Positions 1-8,723 of a stretch of 64,000 bases of DNA are shown in pieces. A program made the translations under genes and the position numbers. Location: assembly GCF_016756615.1 (NCBI RefSeq), contig NZ_AP023262.1:1920501-1984500 (forward strand), in the 5' to 3' direction. The stretch is from Mesorhizobium sp. L-8-3 (lineage in GTDB: Bacteria; Pseudomonadota; Alphaproteobacteria; Rhizobiales; Rhizobiaceae). The notes beneath the pieces are model-generated. The model made no database searches, had not been told where the DNA came from, and was given only the letters and a program-made list of their open reading frames with translations. Numbering within the stretch: the stretch's first letter is position 1; every line of letters begins with the position of its first letter.

Positions 1-1
1 G

Positions 2-271
2 CCGGTCGTCAGCGTCGTTCTGGTTGTGGTGGTCCAGCTTGCCACCTTCCTGCCCACGCTCGCATTGCTGGTCCGCAGGCTGCACGACATCGGCCTGTCC
101 GGATGGTTCTCGCTCCTCCCGATCGTGCTGTCGGTCGTGTTCAGCATCGTCGGCGCGATCGTAACATTCGTGTTCGGCCTGGTTCCCTCGCAGAAGCACG
201 AGAACCAATGGGGACCCGTGCCGACGGGCGTCCGGTTCGACACAGTTCCGGTCGAAACGCCGGATGCCTGA
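2..271 (+). CDS. DUF805-family membrane protein (C-terminal part)
   Basis: The reading frame is open from the window edge, so the gene starts upstream. The visible 89 residues contain the DUF805 hallmark RRLHDIGLSGW after a hydrophobic stretch, then a second long hydrophobic segment (LLPIVLSVVFSIVGAIVTFV) and a short polar tail. DUF805 proteins are small inner-membrane proteins with several helices and no assigned biochemical role. The identification rests on the conserved RRLHD motif and the helix pattern. The N-terminal half cannot be seen. Confidence 0.8.
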   Translation, partial: PVVSVVLVVVVQLATFLPTLALLVRRLHDIGLSGWFSLLPIVLSVVFSIVGAIVTFVFGLVPSQKHENQWGPVPTGVRFDTVPVETPDA

Positions 272-361
272 AAGCTCGGAACTGGGGACGGCCTCCTTTC
301 TATGTGATTTGACCATGCAGCCGCGGGCCATAAGTTCCTTGCATCTCGCAGGGAGACGACC

Positions 362-751
362 ATGACGACAATGCTGGCAAATGTCCGCCTGATCTGCCTC
401 GCTCTCGCCCTGTCCGGAGCGGGCGCCGTCCCCGCGCTCGCCCATCACGGCTGGTCCTGGACGGTGGAAGAACTGTCCGAATTGAAGGGCGTCATCCGCA
501 AGGTCTATGTCGGGAACCCGCATGCAACGCTCGATGTGGATGTCGACGGAGAGATCTGGAAGGTCGAGCTCGCCCCGCCCCGGGCCACCGAGCGGGCAGG
601 CTTCACGGAAGCCTCGGCCAAGCCGGGCGATGAGGTTACGGCGATCGGCAACCGTTCGCTCGACAAGGCGGAACGGCGGATGAAGGCGGTCCGCATCATT
701 GTCGGCGGCAAGACCTACGACGTCTATCCCAACCGGGCGCCGTCAGACTGA
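362..751 (+). CDS. DUF6152-like periplasmic protein
   Basis: A 129-residue protein with a clear signal peptide (about residues 1-27, ending ALA-HHGW). The mature part begins with the HHGWSW motif of small secreted proteins annotated as DUF6152. The rest is a compact beta-rich domain with VDGEIWKVELAPP and GDEVTAIGNRS segments, resembling an OB-like fold. The start has an AGGGAGA ribosome site 7 bases upstream. It lies 11 bases before the next membrane protein gene, so the two are probably cotranscribed. Function is unknown; copper or respiratory links have been suggested for neighbours of such genes, but nothing here proves that. Confidence 0.75.
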   Translation: MTTMLANVRLICLALALSGAGAVPALAHHGWSWTVEELSELKGVIRKVYVGNPHATLDVDVDGEIWKVELAPPRATERAGFTEASAKPGDEVTAIGNRSLDKAERRMKAVRIIVGGKTYDVYPNRAPSD

Positions 752-762
752 TCCGGTCGGGA

Positions 763-1230
763 ATGGCCGATATTCTCGCGGCGATCGAGGGGCTGCCGCC
801 GGTTTTGGCGCTGAAGAGCTCCTTTGTCGCCTACCCGCTCGTCAACGCACTGCACATCCTGTTGATCGGCGCCCTGGTGACCAGCGTCCTGTTGATGGAT
901 CTCAGGGTGCTTGGCGCCTTTGGTTCTGTCCCCGCCGCGCCGTTCGTCGCCCTGCTGCGGCGTGTGGCATTTGTCGCCTTCGCCGGCGCGGTGCTGACCG
1001 GAGCGACCTTGTTCGCCGTCAGGGCAAGGGACTACGCGGCCTCGCCGGTGTTCCTGTTGAAGATGGTCCTGGTGGCGATCGCGATCCTCAACTTCCTGCT
1101 TTTCCGCCGGCTCGAGGCACGGGTCGCCAAGTCCGGCAATCTTCCCGCCCCCTTGCGGCTGCAGGTGATCTTCTCGGCGGCGCTCTGGCTCTGCGTGCTG
1201 GTCGCGGGCCGTTTCATAGGCTTCTATTAG
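763..1230 (+). CDS. Small integral membrane protein (DUF6644-like)
   Basis: A 155-residue protein with four predicted membrane helices (roughly residues 25-48, 63-85, 98-118 and 133-153) and almost no soluble part. The layout, with a first long N-terminal amphipathic segment and a conserved YPLVNALHILLIGAL stretch, matches the DUF6644/DUF2214-type membrane proteins often encoded beside DUF6152 genes. It follows the DUF6152 gene by 11 bases and ends just before a strong bidirectional hairpin. The molecular role is unknown. Confidence 0.7.
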   Translation: MADILAAIEGLPPVLALKSSFVAYPLVNALHILLIGALVTSVLLMDLRVLGAFGSVPAAPFVALLRRVAFVAFAGAVLTGATLFAVRARDYAASPVFLLKMVLVAIAILNFLLFRRLEARVAKSGNLPAPLRLQVIFSAALWLCVLVAGRFIGFY

Positions 1231-1233
1231 AAA

Positions 1234-1266
1234 AGGGCCGGAAAACGGCTTTCCGGCCCTCTTTCT
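1234..1266. terminator. Bidirectional intrinsic terminator
   Basis: An 11-bp perfect stem (AGGGCCGGAAA, 1234-1244, paired with 1250-1260) encloses a 5-base loop. On the plus strand it is followed by TCTTTCT, and on the minus strand by CCCTTTTC. It sits between the convergent membrane protein gene and leuB, so it can end transcription from both sides. Confidence 0.85.
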
Positions 1267-1288
1267 GTAAGAGCGTTATCCCCCGCGC

Positions 1289-2395
1289 TCAGGCGGCGCG
1301 GAAATGCGCGACGATGGCGTCACCCATCGCGGCTGTGCCGATCTCGGTCTTGCCTTCCGACAGGATGTCCCTGGTGCGCAGGCCCTCGTCCAGGACGGCC
1401 GAGATCGCCGCCTCCAGCCGGTCGGCTTCGGCGACCATGCCGAAGGAGTAGCGCAGGCACATGGCGAAAGACGCGATCATGGCGATCGGATTGGCGACGC
1501 CCTTGCCGGCGATGTCGGGGGCGGAACCGTGCACCGGCTCATACAGCGCCTTGCGGCTTCCGGTCCTGGCGTCGGGCGCGCCGAGCGAGGCCGAGGGTAG
1601 CATGCCCAGCGAACCCGTCAGCATGGCAGCGACGTCGGACAGCATGTCGCCGAACAGGTTGTCGGTCACGATCACGTCGAACTGCTTGGGCCAGCGAACG
1701 AGCTGCATGCCGCCGGCATCGGCCAGCATGTGGGTGAGCTCGACGTCGGAATATTTCGCCTTGTGGGTCTGGGCCACGACCTCTTTCCAGAGCACGCCCG
1801 ACTTCATCACATTGTGCTTCTCCATCGAGCACACCTTGTTCTTGCGCGTGCGCGCCAGCTCGAAGGCGACGCCCGAGATGCGCTCGATCTCGAAGGTGTC
1901 GTAGACCTGCGTGTCGATGCCGCGCTTCTGGCCGTTGCCGAGATCGATGATCTCCTTGGGCTCGCCGAAATAGACGCCGCCGGTCAATTCGCGCACGATC
2001 AGTATGTCGAGACCCTCGACCACCTCCTGCTTCAGCGACGAGGACGCGGCAAGCGCGGGATAACAGATCGCCGGCCTCAGATTGGCGAAGAGCTGCATGT
2101 CCTTGCGCAGCCGCAGCAGGCCGGCCTCAGGACGGACCTCATAGGCGACGCCGTCCCATTTCGGCCCGCCGACCGCGCCGAACAGCACGGCATCGGCGGC
2201 GAGCGCCTTGGCCATGTCGTCCTCCGAGATGGCCTTGCCGTGGGCGTCGTATGCCGACCCGCCGACCAGGCCTTCCTCGGTCTCGAAGCCGGCGCCGAGA
2301 TCGGCATTCATCACCGCGATCAGCTTCTTGACCTCGGCCATCGCCTCGGGACCGATGCCGTCGCCGGGCAGGAGGAGAAGTTTGCGCGATGCCAT
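1289..2395 (-). CDS. leuB: 3-isopropylmalate dehydrogenase
   Basis: A 368-residue enzyme that oxidises and decarboxylates 3-isopropylmalate to 2-ketoisocaproate with NAD+, the third step of leucine synthesis in the cytoplasm. Visible are the N-terminal [10 protein letters not shown] nucleotide-fold motif, the substrate Arg-rich segment ([15 protein letters not shown]), the catalytic YDTFEIERI Tyr region, and [22 protein letters not shown], the Asp-rich metal site. Length is typical for the family. The frame stays open far upstream, but the GDGIGPE motif fixes the start at the MASRK ATG. leuD lies about 2.5 kb upstream on the same strand with unrelated genes between; leuC is not in the window. 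Confidence 0.97.
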   Translation of the reverse strand: MASRKLLLLPGDGIGPEAMAEVKKLIAVMNADLGAGFETEEGLVGGSAYDAHGKAISEDDMAKALAADAVLFGAVGGPKWDGVAYEVRPEAGLLRLRKDMQLFANLRPAICYPALAASSSLKQEVVEGLDILIVRELTGGVYFGEPKEIIDLGNGQKRGIDTQVYDTFEIERISGVAFELARTRKNKVCSMEKHNVMKSGVLWKEVVAQTHKAKYSDVELTHMLADAGGMQLVRWPKQFDVIVTDNLFGDMLSDVAAMLTGSLGMLPSASLGAPDARTGSRKALYEPVHGSAPDIAGKGVANPIAMIASFAMCLRYSFGMVAEADRLEAAISAVLDEGLRTRDILSEGKTEIGTAAMGDAIVAHFRAA

Positions 2396-2533
2396 GGAGA
2401 ACCCTCTTCGAAATTCTGCGGAAAACCGCGCTCTTGCTAACCGCGCGGGCCCCGATGCGCAAGGAGGAAACGGTCCATCTTCTTTCGGCGATGCCGGTTC
2501 CCTCCGTTGCGGAACCATTCTACCTTCCCCCGC

Positions 2534-3532
2534 ATGAATAGGACGGCAATCATTCGATTGCTGGCCGCGTGCGGCCTCGTGCTTTTGAGCGGGCGGGCCG
2601 TATTCGCGCTGGACCTGGACCTGCCGGCCTTGTGCCGGATCGGGCAGGATTGCTTCGTCCAGCAATATCCAGACATGGAGAAGGGTTCGGCCGCCGTCGA
2701 CCCGTTCTGCGGGACCGCCACCTATGACGGCCATGACGGCACCGACCTGCGCATCCTGTCGATGGCCGACGTCGAACGCGGCGTTCCTGTGGTGGCCATG
2801 GCCGATGGCAAGGTACTGCGGCTGCGCGACGGCGAGCCCGACCGGCTGGTGACCAGCCAGGCCGACCGCACTTCCGTATCCGGCAAGGAGTGCGGCAACG
2901 GGATGATCGTCGATCATGGCGAAGGCATCGAGGTCCAGTACTGTCACATGCGCCAGGGCAGCCTCTTGGTGCAGCCGGGCGAGACCGTGAAGCGGGGCCA
3001 GAGGCTGGGTGCGGTGGGCGCGTCGGGCCTTGCCCAGTTCCCGCATGTCCATGTCACGGTGCGCAGGAACGGCGAGGACGTCGACCCGGTGACGGGCAAG
3101 CCGCTCGCCGCCGGCTGTCTCGTCGAGGGCGAGGCCAGGCATCCGCTGTTCTCGGCCGAAATCGTCGACGCACTCGGCGAAGCGGGTCCTCAGATCATCG
3201 CCCTCGGCCTGGCCGGTGGGCCGATCGATCATGCGGCCCTGTCGGTTTCCGGGCCGCCGCCCGCGGCCAAGGCGTCGTCGCCGGCGATTGTCGGTTGGGC
3301 CTGGTTCATCAATCTCCGCCGGAGCGACAGGGTCGTCGTCAGGCTCGTCGGCCCGGACGGACAGGAGATCGCGCTCACCCGCAGCGACCCGATGGACCGC
3401 AACAAGGCGGACTATTCGGCCTTCGGCGGCAAGAAGGGTGCGCCGGCGTCCGGCGTCTATCGCGTCACGGCAGGCGTAGAGCGCGACGGCAAGGCTCTGT
3501 TCAATAAGAGCGGGGAGTTCAGAGTGGAGTAG
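2534..3532 (+). CDS. M23 family metallopeptidase (LytM-like), secreted
   Basis: A 332-residue protein with a signal peptide (about 1-25) and an M23/LytM zinc peptidase domain: HDGTD places H67 and D71, H138 sits in VQYCHMRQG, and PHVHVT supplies H171-x-H173. All expected zinc and catalytic positions are present, so activity is plausible, normally cleavage of peptidoglycan cross-bridges in the periplasm. The C-terminal 120 residues form a second domain ([26 protein letters not shown]) that is probably beta-rich. An earlier in-frame ATG at 2507 would put nine polar residues before the signal peptide, so 2534 is preferred. The gene stands alone between minus-strand genes. Confidence 0.88.
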   Translation: MNRTAIIRLLAACGLVLLSGRAVFALDLDLPALCRIGQDCFVQQYPDMEKGSAAVDPFCGTATYDGHDGTDLRILSMADVERGVPVVAMADGKVLRLRDGEPDRLVTSQADRTSVSGKECGNGMIVDHGEGIEVQYCHMRQGSLLVQPGETVKRGQRLGAVGASGLAQFPHVHVTVRRNGEDVDPVTGKPLAAGCLVEGEARHPLFSAEIVDALGEAGPQIIALGLAGGPIDHAALSVSGPPPAAKASSPAIVGWAWFINLRRSDRVVVRLVGPDGQEIALTRSDPMDRNKADYSAFGGKKGAPASGVYRVTAGVERDGKALFNKSGEFRVE

Positions 3533-3603
3533 CAGAAGCGGACGCCGGGCGATGGGAGTTTGGCGTCCGATCCGCGATGGCAAGCGCGGCCGGCGAGAGC
3601 CGC

Positions 3604-3987
3604 CTACGCCGTCCGCCGCAGCGCCGTCACCTCGATCTCGATCTTCATTTCCGGCTTGTTGAGCGTGCATACGATCATGGTCGCCGCCGGCCGGATGTCG
3701 CCGAAGATCTCGCCGAGGATCGGGAAGACCCGGTCCACATAGGCCTGGTCGGTGATGTAGTAGCGGGCACGCACGACGTCGGCCATATCGAAACCGCCGT
3801 CCTTCAACGCCTTGGCGATGGTCGCAAGACAGTTGCGGGTCTGGTCCTCGACGCTGTCCGGCATTGTCATGGCTGCATAGTCGTAGCCGGTCGTGCCGGC
3901 GACGAAGCACCAGTCGCCCTGCACGACGGCGCGCGAATAGCCGGCCGTCTTCTCGAAGGGCGACCCGGTGGAGATGAGCTTGCGCAT
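3604..3987 (-). CDS. RidA/YjgF/YER057c family protein
   Basis: A 127-residue Rid-family protein. These trimeric proteins hydrolyse reactive enamine/imine intermediates from PLP enzymes, or act in specialised catabolism in the Rid1-7 subgroups. Visible are the family segments [42 protein letters not shown] and the C-terminal EIEVTAL. The [20 protein letters not shown] region carries the usual helix, and R103 of RidA appears to be replaced by C in [10 protein letters not shown], so this is probably not the canonical housekeeping RidA. An AGGAGG site lies just upstream. It begins 8 bases after the preceding secreted-protein gene ends, suggesting cotranscription. Confidence 0.88.
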   Translation of the reverse strand: MRKLISTGSPFEKTAGYSRAVVQGDWCFVAGTTGYDYAAMTMPDSVEDQTRNCLATIAKALKDGGFDMADVVRARYYITDQAYVDRVFPILGEIFGDIRPAATMIVCTLNKPEMKIEIEVTALRRTA

Positions 3988-3995
3988 AGGTCCTC

Positions 3996-4826
3996 CTATT
4001 GCGGCGGATTGAACGCGGTGTGCATCGCCTGCTTCAGATCGGCCGGCCATCCGTCGAGGGCCGGCCACGTCCGTGGCTCCGGCTGGTCGCTTTCCTGCGC
4101 GAAGTAGAGTTTCTGGCCCCTGGCGTCGATGGCCATGAAGGCGTCGGCGCTGCCACAGGCGTGCGGCACGCAGCCGCTGGCATGGATGATGCCCGAGGGC
4201 AGCATCTGTGGCCCGCCGCCCACAAGCAGGCCCGTCATGACCTCCGTCAATGACGAGCCGAGCAGCTTCTGTGCGTCCCGGTAGATCGCTTCGTTGCGCA
4301 AGGCGTCGATGATGTTGTCCAGGCCGGACGGATCGAGATCGGACCATTGGGTGCCCGGCTGCGGCGTGAAGGTCAGCGTACCGGCGACCCTGACGCCTTC
4401 ATCGGGCGACCAGACTTCCGCCAGCGCGGATTCGCCTGGGACGAGATAGGGCACGAAATAGATGCTGTCGCCGGTGACGGCGGCCGGCGGCGAACCGCAG
4501 TCCTCGCCGACGATGTCGCTCCTGATGTCGCCGCTTTCCGGCTTCCAGGCGATCACGGTCGCCGTGCCGCAGGCATTGCCGCCGTCTCCGACGGAAAACA
4601 GCGCCACCTGCCGTCCGCCTATGGTGACGGTCCGATCGTGATAGACGACATAGTTGCGGGCGATCTCCTTGCCGTCAAAGGCAAGGATCTTGTCCTGGTC
4701 CGCGGTCTCCGTGATCGTGAACCTGCCGCCCTCGAAGGGGATCTCTTCCGGCGCCGCCTGCTGGGCGTGAGCCGTCGCCGACACCAACAGGCCGGCCGCA
4801 AGCGCAAGGCGGTTCAGAGCCCGCAT
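3996..4826 (-). CDS. Conserved secreted protein of unknown function
   Basis: A 276-residue protein with a signal peptide (about residues 1-21, ending AHA-QQ). The mature region is mostly beta-strand by inspection ([48 protein letters not shown]) with four Cys that could form disulphides. A conserved segment [18 protein letters not shown] resembles the end of periplasmic proteins that pair with lysozyme-inhibitor-like or ivy-like folds, but I do not recognise the family securely. It is directly upstream of the RidA gene. Confidence 0.6.
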   Translation of the reverse strand: MRALNRLALAAGLLVSATAHAQQAAPEEIPFEGGRFTITETADQDKILAFDGKEIARNYVVYHDRTVTIGGRQVALFSVGDGGNACGTATVIAWKPESGDIRSDIVGEDCGSPPAAVTGDSIYFVPYLVPGESALAEVWSPDEGVRVAGTLTFTPQPGTQWSDLDPSGLDNIIDALRNEAIYRDAQKLLGSSLTEVMTGLLVGGGPQMLPSGIIHASGCVPHACGSADAFMAIDARGQKLYFAQESDQPEPRTWPALDGWPADLKQAMHTAFNPPQ

Positions 4827-4914
4827 CGTCGTCTCCGGATCGAGGGCGGGTCCATGCCCGCCGGAAAGGTCGGTCCAAATGCCGCGAGGAATGCGGCGCA
4901 AAGCGTCGCGGCGG

Positions 4915-5520
4915 TCAGGCCCAGGGGCGGCTCGTGGCAGCCTTCTGCTCATAGGCAGCGATCGACGAGGCCTTCTCCATGGTGAGGCCGATGTCGTCGA
5001 GCCCGTTGAGCAGGCAATGCCGCTTGAAGTCGTCGAGGTCAAACTTGATGACGCCGCCGTCGGGGCCGCGGATCTCCTTGGTCTCGAGGTCGACCGAGAG
5101 CGTCGCGTTGGAGCCGCGGGACGCGTCGTCCAGCAGCTTGTCGAGATCCTCGGGGCTGACCGTGATTGGCAGGATGCCGTTCTTGAAGCAGTTGTTGTAG
5201 AAAATGTCGGCGAAGCTCGTCGAAATCACACAGCGGATGCCGAAATCGAGCAGCGCCCAAGGCGCATGCTCGCGGCTGGAGCCGCAGCCGAAATTGTCGC
5301 CGGCGACGAGAATCTGCGCATTGCGGTAGGCAGGCTTGTTGAGCACGAAATCCGGGTTCTCGGTTCCATCCTCGCGGAAACGCATCTCCGCGAACAGGCC
5401 GGCGCCGAGACCGGTGCGCTTGATCGTCTTCAGATAATCCTTCGGGATGATCATATCGGTGTCGACATTGACGATCGGCAAGGGGGCGGCGACGCCGGTG
5501 AGCTTGGTGAATTTGTCCAT
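4915..5520 (-). CDS. leuD: 3-isopropylmalate dehydratase small subunit
   Basis: A 201-residue LeuD. With LeuC (not in this window) it isomerises 2-isopropylmalate to 3-isopropylmalate in leucine synthesis. The protein begins [16 protein letters not shown] and carries [15 protein letters not shown], the swivelling-domain motif, and [15 protein letters not shown], the conserved substrate-loop signature. Length matches bacterial LeuD. Transcription is leftward, away from the zinc-ribbon gene at 5684. There is no close operon partner; the next same-strand gene starts about 90 bases downstream. Confidence 0.97.
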   Translation of the reverse strand: MDKFTKLTGVAAPLPIVNVDTDMIIPKDYLKTIKRTGLGAGLFAEMRFREDGTENPDFVLNKPAYRNAQILVAGDNFGCGSSREHAPWALLDFGIRCVISTSFADIFYNNCFKNGILPITVSPEDLDKLLDDASRGSNATLSVDLETKEIRGPDGGVIKFDLDDFKRHCLLNGLDDIGLTMEKASSIAAYEQKAATSRPWA

Positions 5521-5683
5521 TGCGTAGACCCGTCGGTTGCGTTCCGGGAAATTGTCCTGGCCCGCTTTACACAAGGCCGGAGCGGAATCAAAGAGCCAGC
5601 GCAAGCGTCTCGCTCGCACATAGCCTTGAATGTTGCCTCCGCTTCCTTATCTCCCGAGCGCAGATGCTCAAAGAGGAACGACG

Positions 5684-5992
5684 ATGAAGTGTCCTATCGA
5701 CAATGCCGATCTGGTCATGGCCGAGCGCCAGGGCATCGAGATCGACTATTGCCCGAAATGCCGCGGCGTCTGGCTCGACCGTGGCGAGCTCGACAAGATC
5801 ATCGAGCGCTCGGCGCCCGAGGAGCGGCCGCGTGCCGCCATGCGCGACGAAGGCCGGCAGCCGCCGCGTGACGAGGGCCGGTACGAGCGCCGGGAGCATC
5901 GCTCCTACGACAGCGACGACCGGCATCGGGGCGACCACCGTCCCTACAAGAAACGCAAGTCGCTGCTCGGCGAGCTCTTCGACTTCGACTGA
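5684..5992 (+). CDS. zf-TFIIB zinc-ribbon protein
   Basis: A 102-residue protein beginning MKCPIDNADL, with CPKCRGVWLDRGELDKI about 25 residues later: the CxxD...CPxCxGxWLDxGEL pattern of the zf-TFIIB (DUF) zinc ribbon. The remainder is a highly charged Arg/Asp/His-rich tail (about residues 45-90) ending LLGELFDFD. The function of this family is unknown; nucleic-acid binding is a guess from the ribbon and charged tail. An AGAGGAACG site precedes the chosen ATG. An upstream in-frame ATG at 5630 lacks such a site. Confidence 0.82.
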   Translation: MKCPIDNADLVMAERQGIEIDYCPKCRGVWLDRGELDKIIERSAPEERPRAAMRDEGRQPPRDEGRYERREHRSYDSDDRHRGDHRPYKKRKSLLGELFDFD

Positions 5993-6027
5993 TAGACAGA
6001 GGCGGTGTGAGGGGCGTTGCCGGTGTA

Positions 6028-6168
6028 GTGAATGGTGAAATGGTGAATGGTGAATGGTAGTTTTCTGGATCCCGGAGGCCAAGTTCTGACTTCGTCGTTG
6101 GCCTTCTCGGGGAACTACGATCTATTCTTCACCATTCACCATTCACCATTCACCATTCACCATTCACC
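6028..6168. repeat. Inverted ATTCACC heptamer arrays (locus 1)
   Basis: Left arm 6028-6058 carries imperfect GGTGAAT units; right arm 6134-6168 has five exact ATTCACC units with a partial unit before them. The arms are inverse complements across a spacer of about 70 bases and could form a long hairpin. The array separates two convergent genes, and the stop codon of the minus-strand membrane gene (6164-6166) lies inside it. The same heptamer with the same arrangement recurs at 58759-58923. Confidence 0.9.
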
Positions 6169-6796
6169 AAACAACCAGTAGCGCCCCGCTCGCCACGAGG
6201 GCCGCGCTCCAGAGATAGTCGAGATTGATCCAGCTTCTCCGCAGGAACTCCAGGCCGAGCCATTCATAGACCAGGACCGAGATGGCGGCGATCACCGCCA
6301 GCATCGCGCCGGTATGGACGCCGAGGGCGGCAAAAGCCGTGCCGATCGAAGCCTGCGCGGTGATACCGGCTGCCGGTGTCCCCGAGAGGCACAGCGGCAT
6401 CACCACCGGCAGCAGCATCAGGCCGGCGCCATGCGCGCTCGCCATCAGCAGCGACCAGATGGCGAGGCCAAGGAAGCCCGTCTGCATGCCGATCCGCACG
6501 CGGCGGCGATGGCCATAGGCCAGATGCCAGGCCGCCCAGCCGATCAGTACCGCGCCGGCCAATGGGCCGAGCCGGCCGTGATCGATGACGATCCCGAAAG
6601 CGAGCACGGCGGCCAGAACCGCTGCCACTGCCAAAGCGTGGCCGAGAATGATCGGCCCGAGCGAGGCAAATACCGTCGCCCGGCTCTTGCGATGCATGCC
6701 GAGGGCGACTGCGAACAGCCAGCCCATCGCCGGGTTCAGCCCGTGGAATGCGCCGAGCCCGGCAATGGCGAGCCACGGCGCCAGGCTCGACGTCAT
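6164..6796 (-). CDS. Polytopic membrane protein, likely partner of MtoX-like oxidase
   Basis: A 210-residue integral membrane protein with about six helices. It starts with GLGAFHGLNPAMGWLFAVALG, a His/Asn-Pro helix resembling the HGxxPxH motif of UreH/NicO-like metal transporters, but lacking the full motif. It starts 49 bases after the stop of the methanethiol-oxidase-like gene on the same strand, so the two probably form an operon. A role in metal supply or maturation of the oxidase is inference from position and motif only. Its last residues and stop codon are encoded by the ATTCACC array. Confidence 0.65.
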   Translation of the reverse strand: MTSSLAPWLAIAGLGAFHGLNPAMGWLFAVALGMHRKSRATVFASLGPIILGHALAVAAVLAAVLAFGIVIDHGRLGPLAGAVLIGWAAWHLAYGHRRRVRIGMQTGFLGLAIWSLLMASAHGAGLMLLPVVMPLCLSGTPAAGITAQASIGTAFAALGVHTGAMLAVIAAISVLVYEWLGLEFLRRSWINLDYLWSAALVASGALLVVW

Positions 6797-6845
6797 CTCT
6801 CTGCCCTTTGGGTCATCCCGATGCCCTGTGGGTCATTTCCGCGCC

Positions 6846-8240
6846 CTACGGAAAGCAGTAGGAATCGGAGGAGCAGTCACCGCCTTCCAGCCTGATCTGG
6901 TGCGGCAGATGGCCCTTCGGCCAGTCGACGAAGAATTTCTCGTCGAAGGCGAGGCCGCCATCGGGCTTGGCGTCGAGTTTCACCATCCAGCCGTCGAAGC
7001 CGCCCTCGTAGAACTGTGTGTCGATCACGCCATAGAGGGAGTTGGTGAAATAGACCCGTCTGCCGTCGCGGCTGACCTCGACCATTTGCGGGCCGCCGCC
7101 GAGCTTGCCGTTGTTCGCGCCGGGATGACCGGCGCGCGAGACGATGCCGCCGATCCTCACCTTGCCGGCAAGCTTCGGATTGAACGGATCCGAGACGTCA
7201 TATTGCAGCATCTCGCCGGTCCCCCAGCAGGCGACATAGAGGAAGCGATCGTCCATGGACAGGTCGATGTCTGTAACCAGCGGCGGCACAGCCTTGAAGC
7301 CCTTGAGCAGCGGCGGCAGGTCGTCCTCGCTCGCCGGCTCAGCGGGAATCGAGATGATCTTCCTCACCGCCCATTTGTCGCCGTCGCGGTACCAGGTCCA
7401 GATCGACGACGACAGGTCCTTGAGGCTGATGACGCAGTTGACGAAACCATAGGCCTTGGTCGGGTCGTGCGCGGGCCTCAGTTCGAAGACGAGTTGGTTC
7501 TCCTCGCCGAAATCGATCTCCTGCAGGTGCTTGCGCTTGTTCAGGTCCCAGAAATGCAGGCGGCGGCCATATTTGGAGCCGAGCAGGATCTCGGGCACGA
7601 GCCCGTCCTCGAACATGTCGGGCGTGCCCCATTCGCTCGTCACCAGAGTATCGTGCCCGAGATGCCACCAGCCGTCATAGGCGAATTGCTGCGGTCCCCT
7701 GTCGATCTCCCAGCGGCCGAGCGGCTCGAAGCTCTCATGGTCCATCAGGAAGATGCCGCCGGGCGCCTTGCCCTCGGCATTGCCGAGCGCCGTGACATAG
7801 ATGCCCTCGGGCCCGCAATGGATCGTGTGCGGCCGTGTGTAGCCGGTCTTTTCCGCGATCTCTTCGGGCTCGATGACCTTGACGATCTTCGGTTTCCTGG
7901 GATCGGGCTTGGTGTCGATGATGTGGATGCGCGACGAGCGCAAGCCCGGCACGACCAGATAGCGCCGCTCGACGTGGGGATGGGGAGCGTTCGGGCACAG
8001 CACGGAGGAACAGGCGTTCCAGCCGAAATGGTGAAGCTCGTCGCCGGCATTGGGCATGGCGACCGATCCCACGATCTTCGCATAGGAGCGGCTCGACGGA
8101 TCGACATCCACCACGGCAATGCCGTCAGGTGTCTTTCTCTGGGGATCGAACATCGCGACATAGGCGATGCTCTCGGGCTTGGCTTTCTCCGCCATGCGCG
8201 GCGACGGGTAAAAGCTCGCATCTGGACGCCAGCTTGCCAT
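6846..8240 (-). CDS. mtoX: Selenium-binding protein / methanethiol oxidase (SELENBP1 family)
   Basis: A 464-residue SBP56 family protein, the usual length. Bacterial MtoX oxidises methanethiol to formaldehyde, H2S and H2O2 using copper. Visible family segments: ELHHFGWNACSSVLC with the conserved Cys pair near residue 75, HPHVERRYLVVPGLRSSRI, TRPHTIHCGPEG, DGWWHLGHDTLVTSEWG, ISLDDRFLYVACWGTGE-like SMDDRFLYVACWG, and the C-terminal GGDCSSDSYCF. The His residues proposed as metal ligands are retained. No signal peptide is obvious, unlike exported MtoX, so location is uncertain. A GGGAGG site precedes the ATG. The symbol is by family; the substrate is not proven. Confidence 0.85.
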   Translation of the reverse strand: MASWRPDASFYPSPRMAEKAKPESIAYVAMFDPQRKTPDGIAVVDVDPSSRSYAKIVGSVAMPNAGDELHHFGWNACSSVLCPNAPHPHVERRYLVVPGLRSSRIHIIDTKPDPRKPKIVKVIEPEEIAEKTGYTRPHTIHCGPEGIYVTALGNAEGKAPGGIFLMDHESFEPLGRWEIDRGPQQFAYDGWWHLGHDTLVTSEWGTPDMFEDGLVPEILLGSKYGRRLHFWDLNKRKHLQEIDFGEENQLVFELRPAHDPTKAYGFVNCVISLKDLSSSIWTWYRDGDKWAVRKIISIPAEPASEDDLPPLLKGFKAVPPLVTDIDLSMDDRFLYVACWGTGEMLQYDVSDPFNPKLAGKVRIGGIVSRAGHPGANNGKLGGGPQMVEVSRDGRRVYFTNSLYGVIDTQFYEGGFDGWMVKLDAKPDGGLAFDEKFFVDWPKGHLPHQIRLEGGDCSSDSYCFP

Positions 8241-8723
8241 GTAATCCTCCCTTTCGTTTCCTCCATGCTGCGGCCGTAGCGCGGCCGGATGTTCAAGCCT
8301 TGATCGTGGCGGCGTCCGTGCGGCGCTCGACATGGCGCCAGCTCCCAGACGCAGCCGTGGCGAGGATGCTTGGCCGTGACGCAGGGGCGGCGATGACGGA
8401 CGACAAGGCGATTGCCTCCTCGAAATCCCAACTCGGGATGCGGGCTGTCAAACAGTCCGGCCTGCGCGCCTGTACACGCGGTCGAGATGCTTCCGGCAAG
8501 GCGGCAGGCAACGTTGCCTGCGGTTCGAGAAAACGACCCGGCACGCGGGAGCCGTTTCCAAAAAGCACATCCCACTGTAGGACGCGCTCCCGGCGAGCGT
8601 CAATCGATCGTTTTCTTATGACCGCGAGTATTGTTCAAGCATTATCCCGGAAGAGGCCGTCTTCTGTTTTTGCTCTGTGAGCATCTCGCGCCAGAAGTGT
8701 ATCGGAAGAAATGCGGATGCAAC
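8241..8723. other. Intergenic region without a supported gene
   Basis: About 480 bases between two minus-strand genes. Short frames exist but none shows recognisable protein features or a good ribosome site. It should hold the promoter for the methanethiol-oxidase-like gene. The one clear structure is a perfect 18-bp palindrome at 8504-8521. Confidence 0.5.
8504..8521. promoter_or_regulatory. Perfect 18-bp palindrome, possible operator
   Basis: GCAGGCAAC followed directly by GTTGCCTGC is a perfect inverted repeat with no loop. It lies about 265 bases upstream of the methanethiol-oxidase-like start. The lack of a loop and of a T-run argues for a protein-binding site rather than a terminator; the regulator is unknown. 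Confidence 0.4.

Noticed and set aside
1289..3910. Very long minus-strand frame including leuB
   Set aside because: Upstream of the leuB ATG it is antisense to the M23 peptidase and shows no conserved protein; LeuB's own N-terminal motif fixes the start.
8293..8568. 91-residue minus-strand frame
   Set aside because: Polar, low-complexity composition with no recognised domain and no clear ribosome site; likely random.
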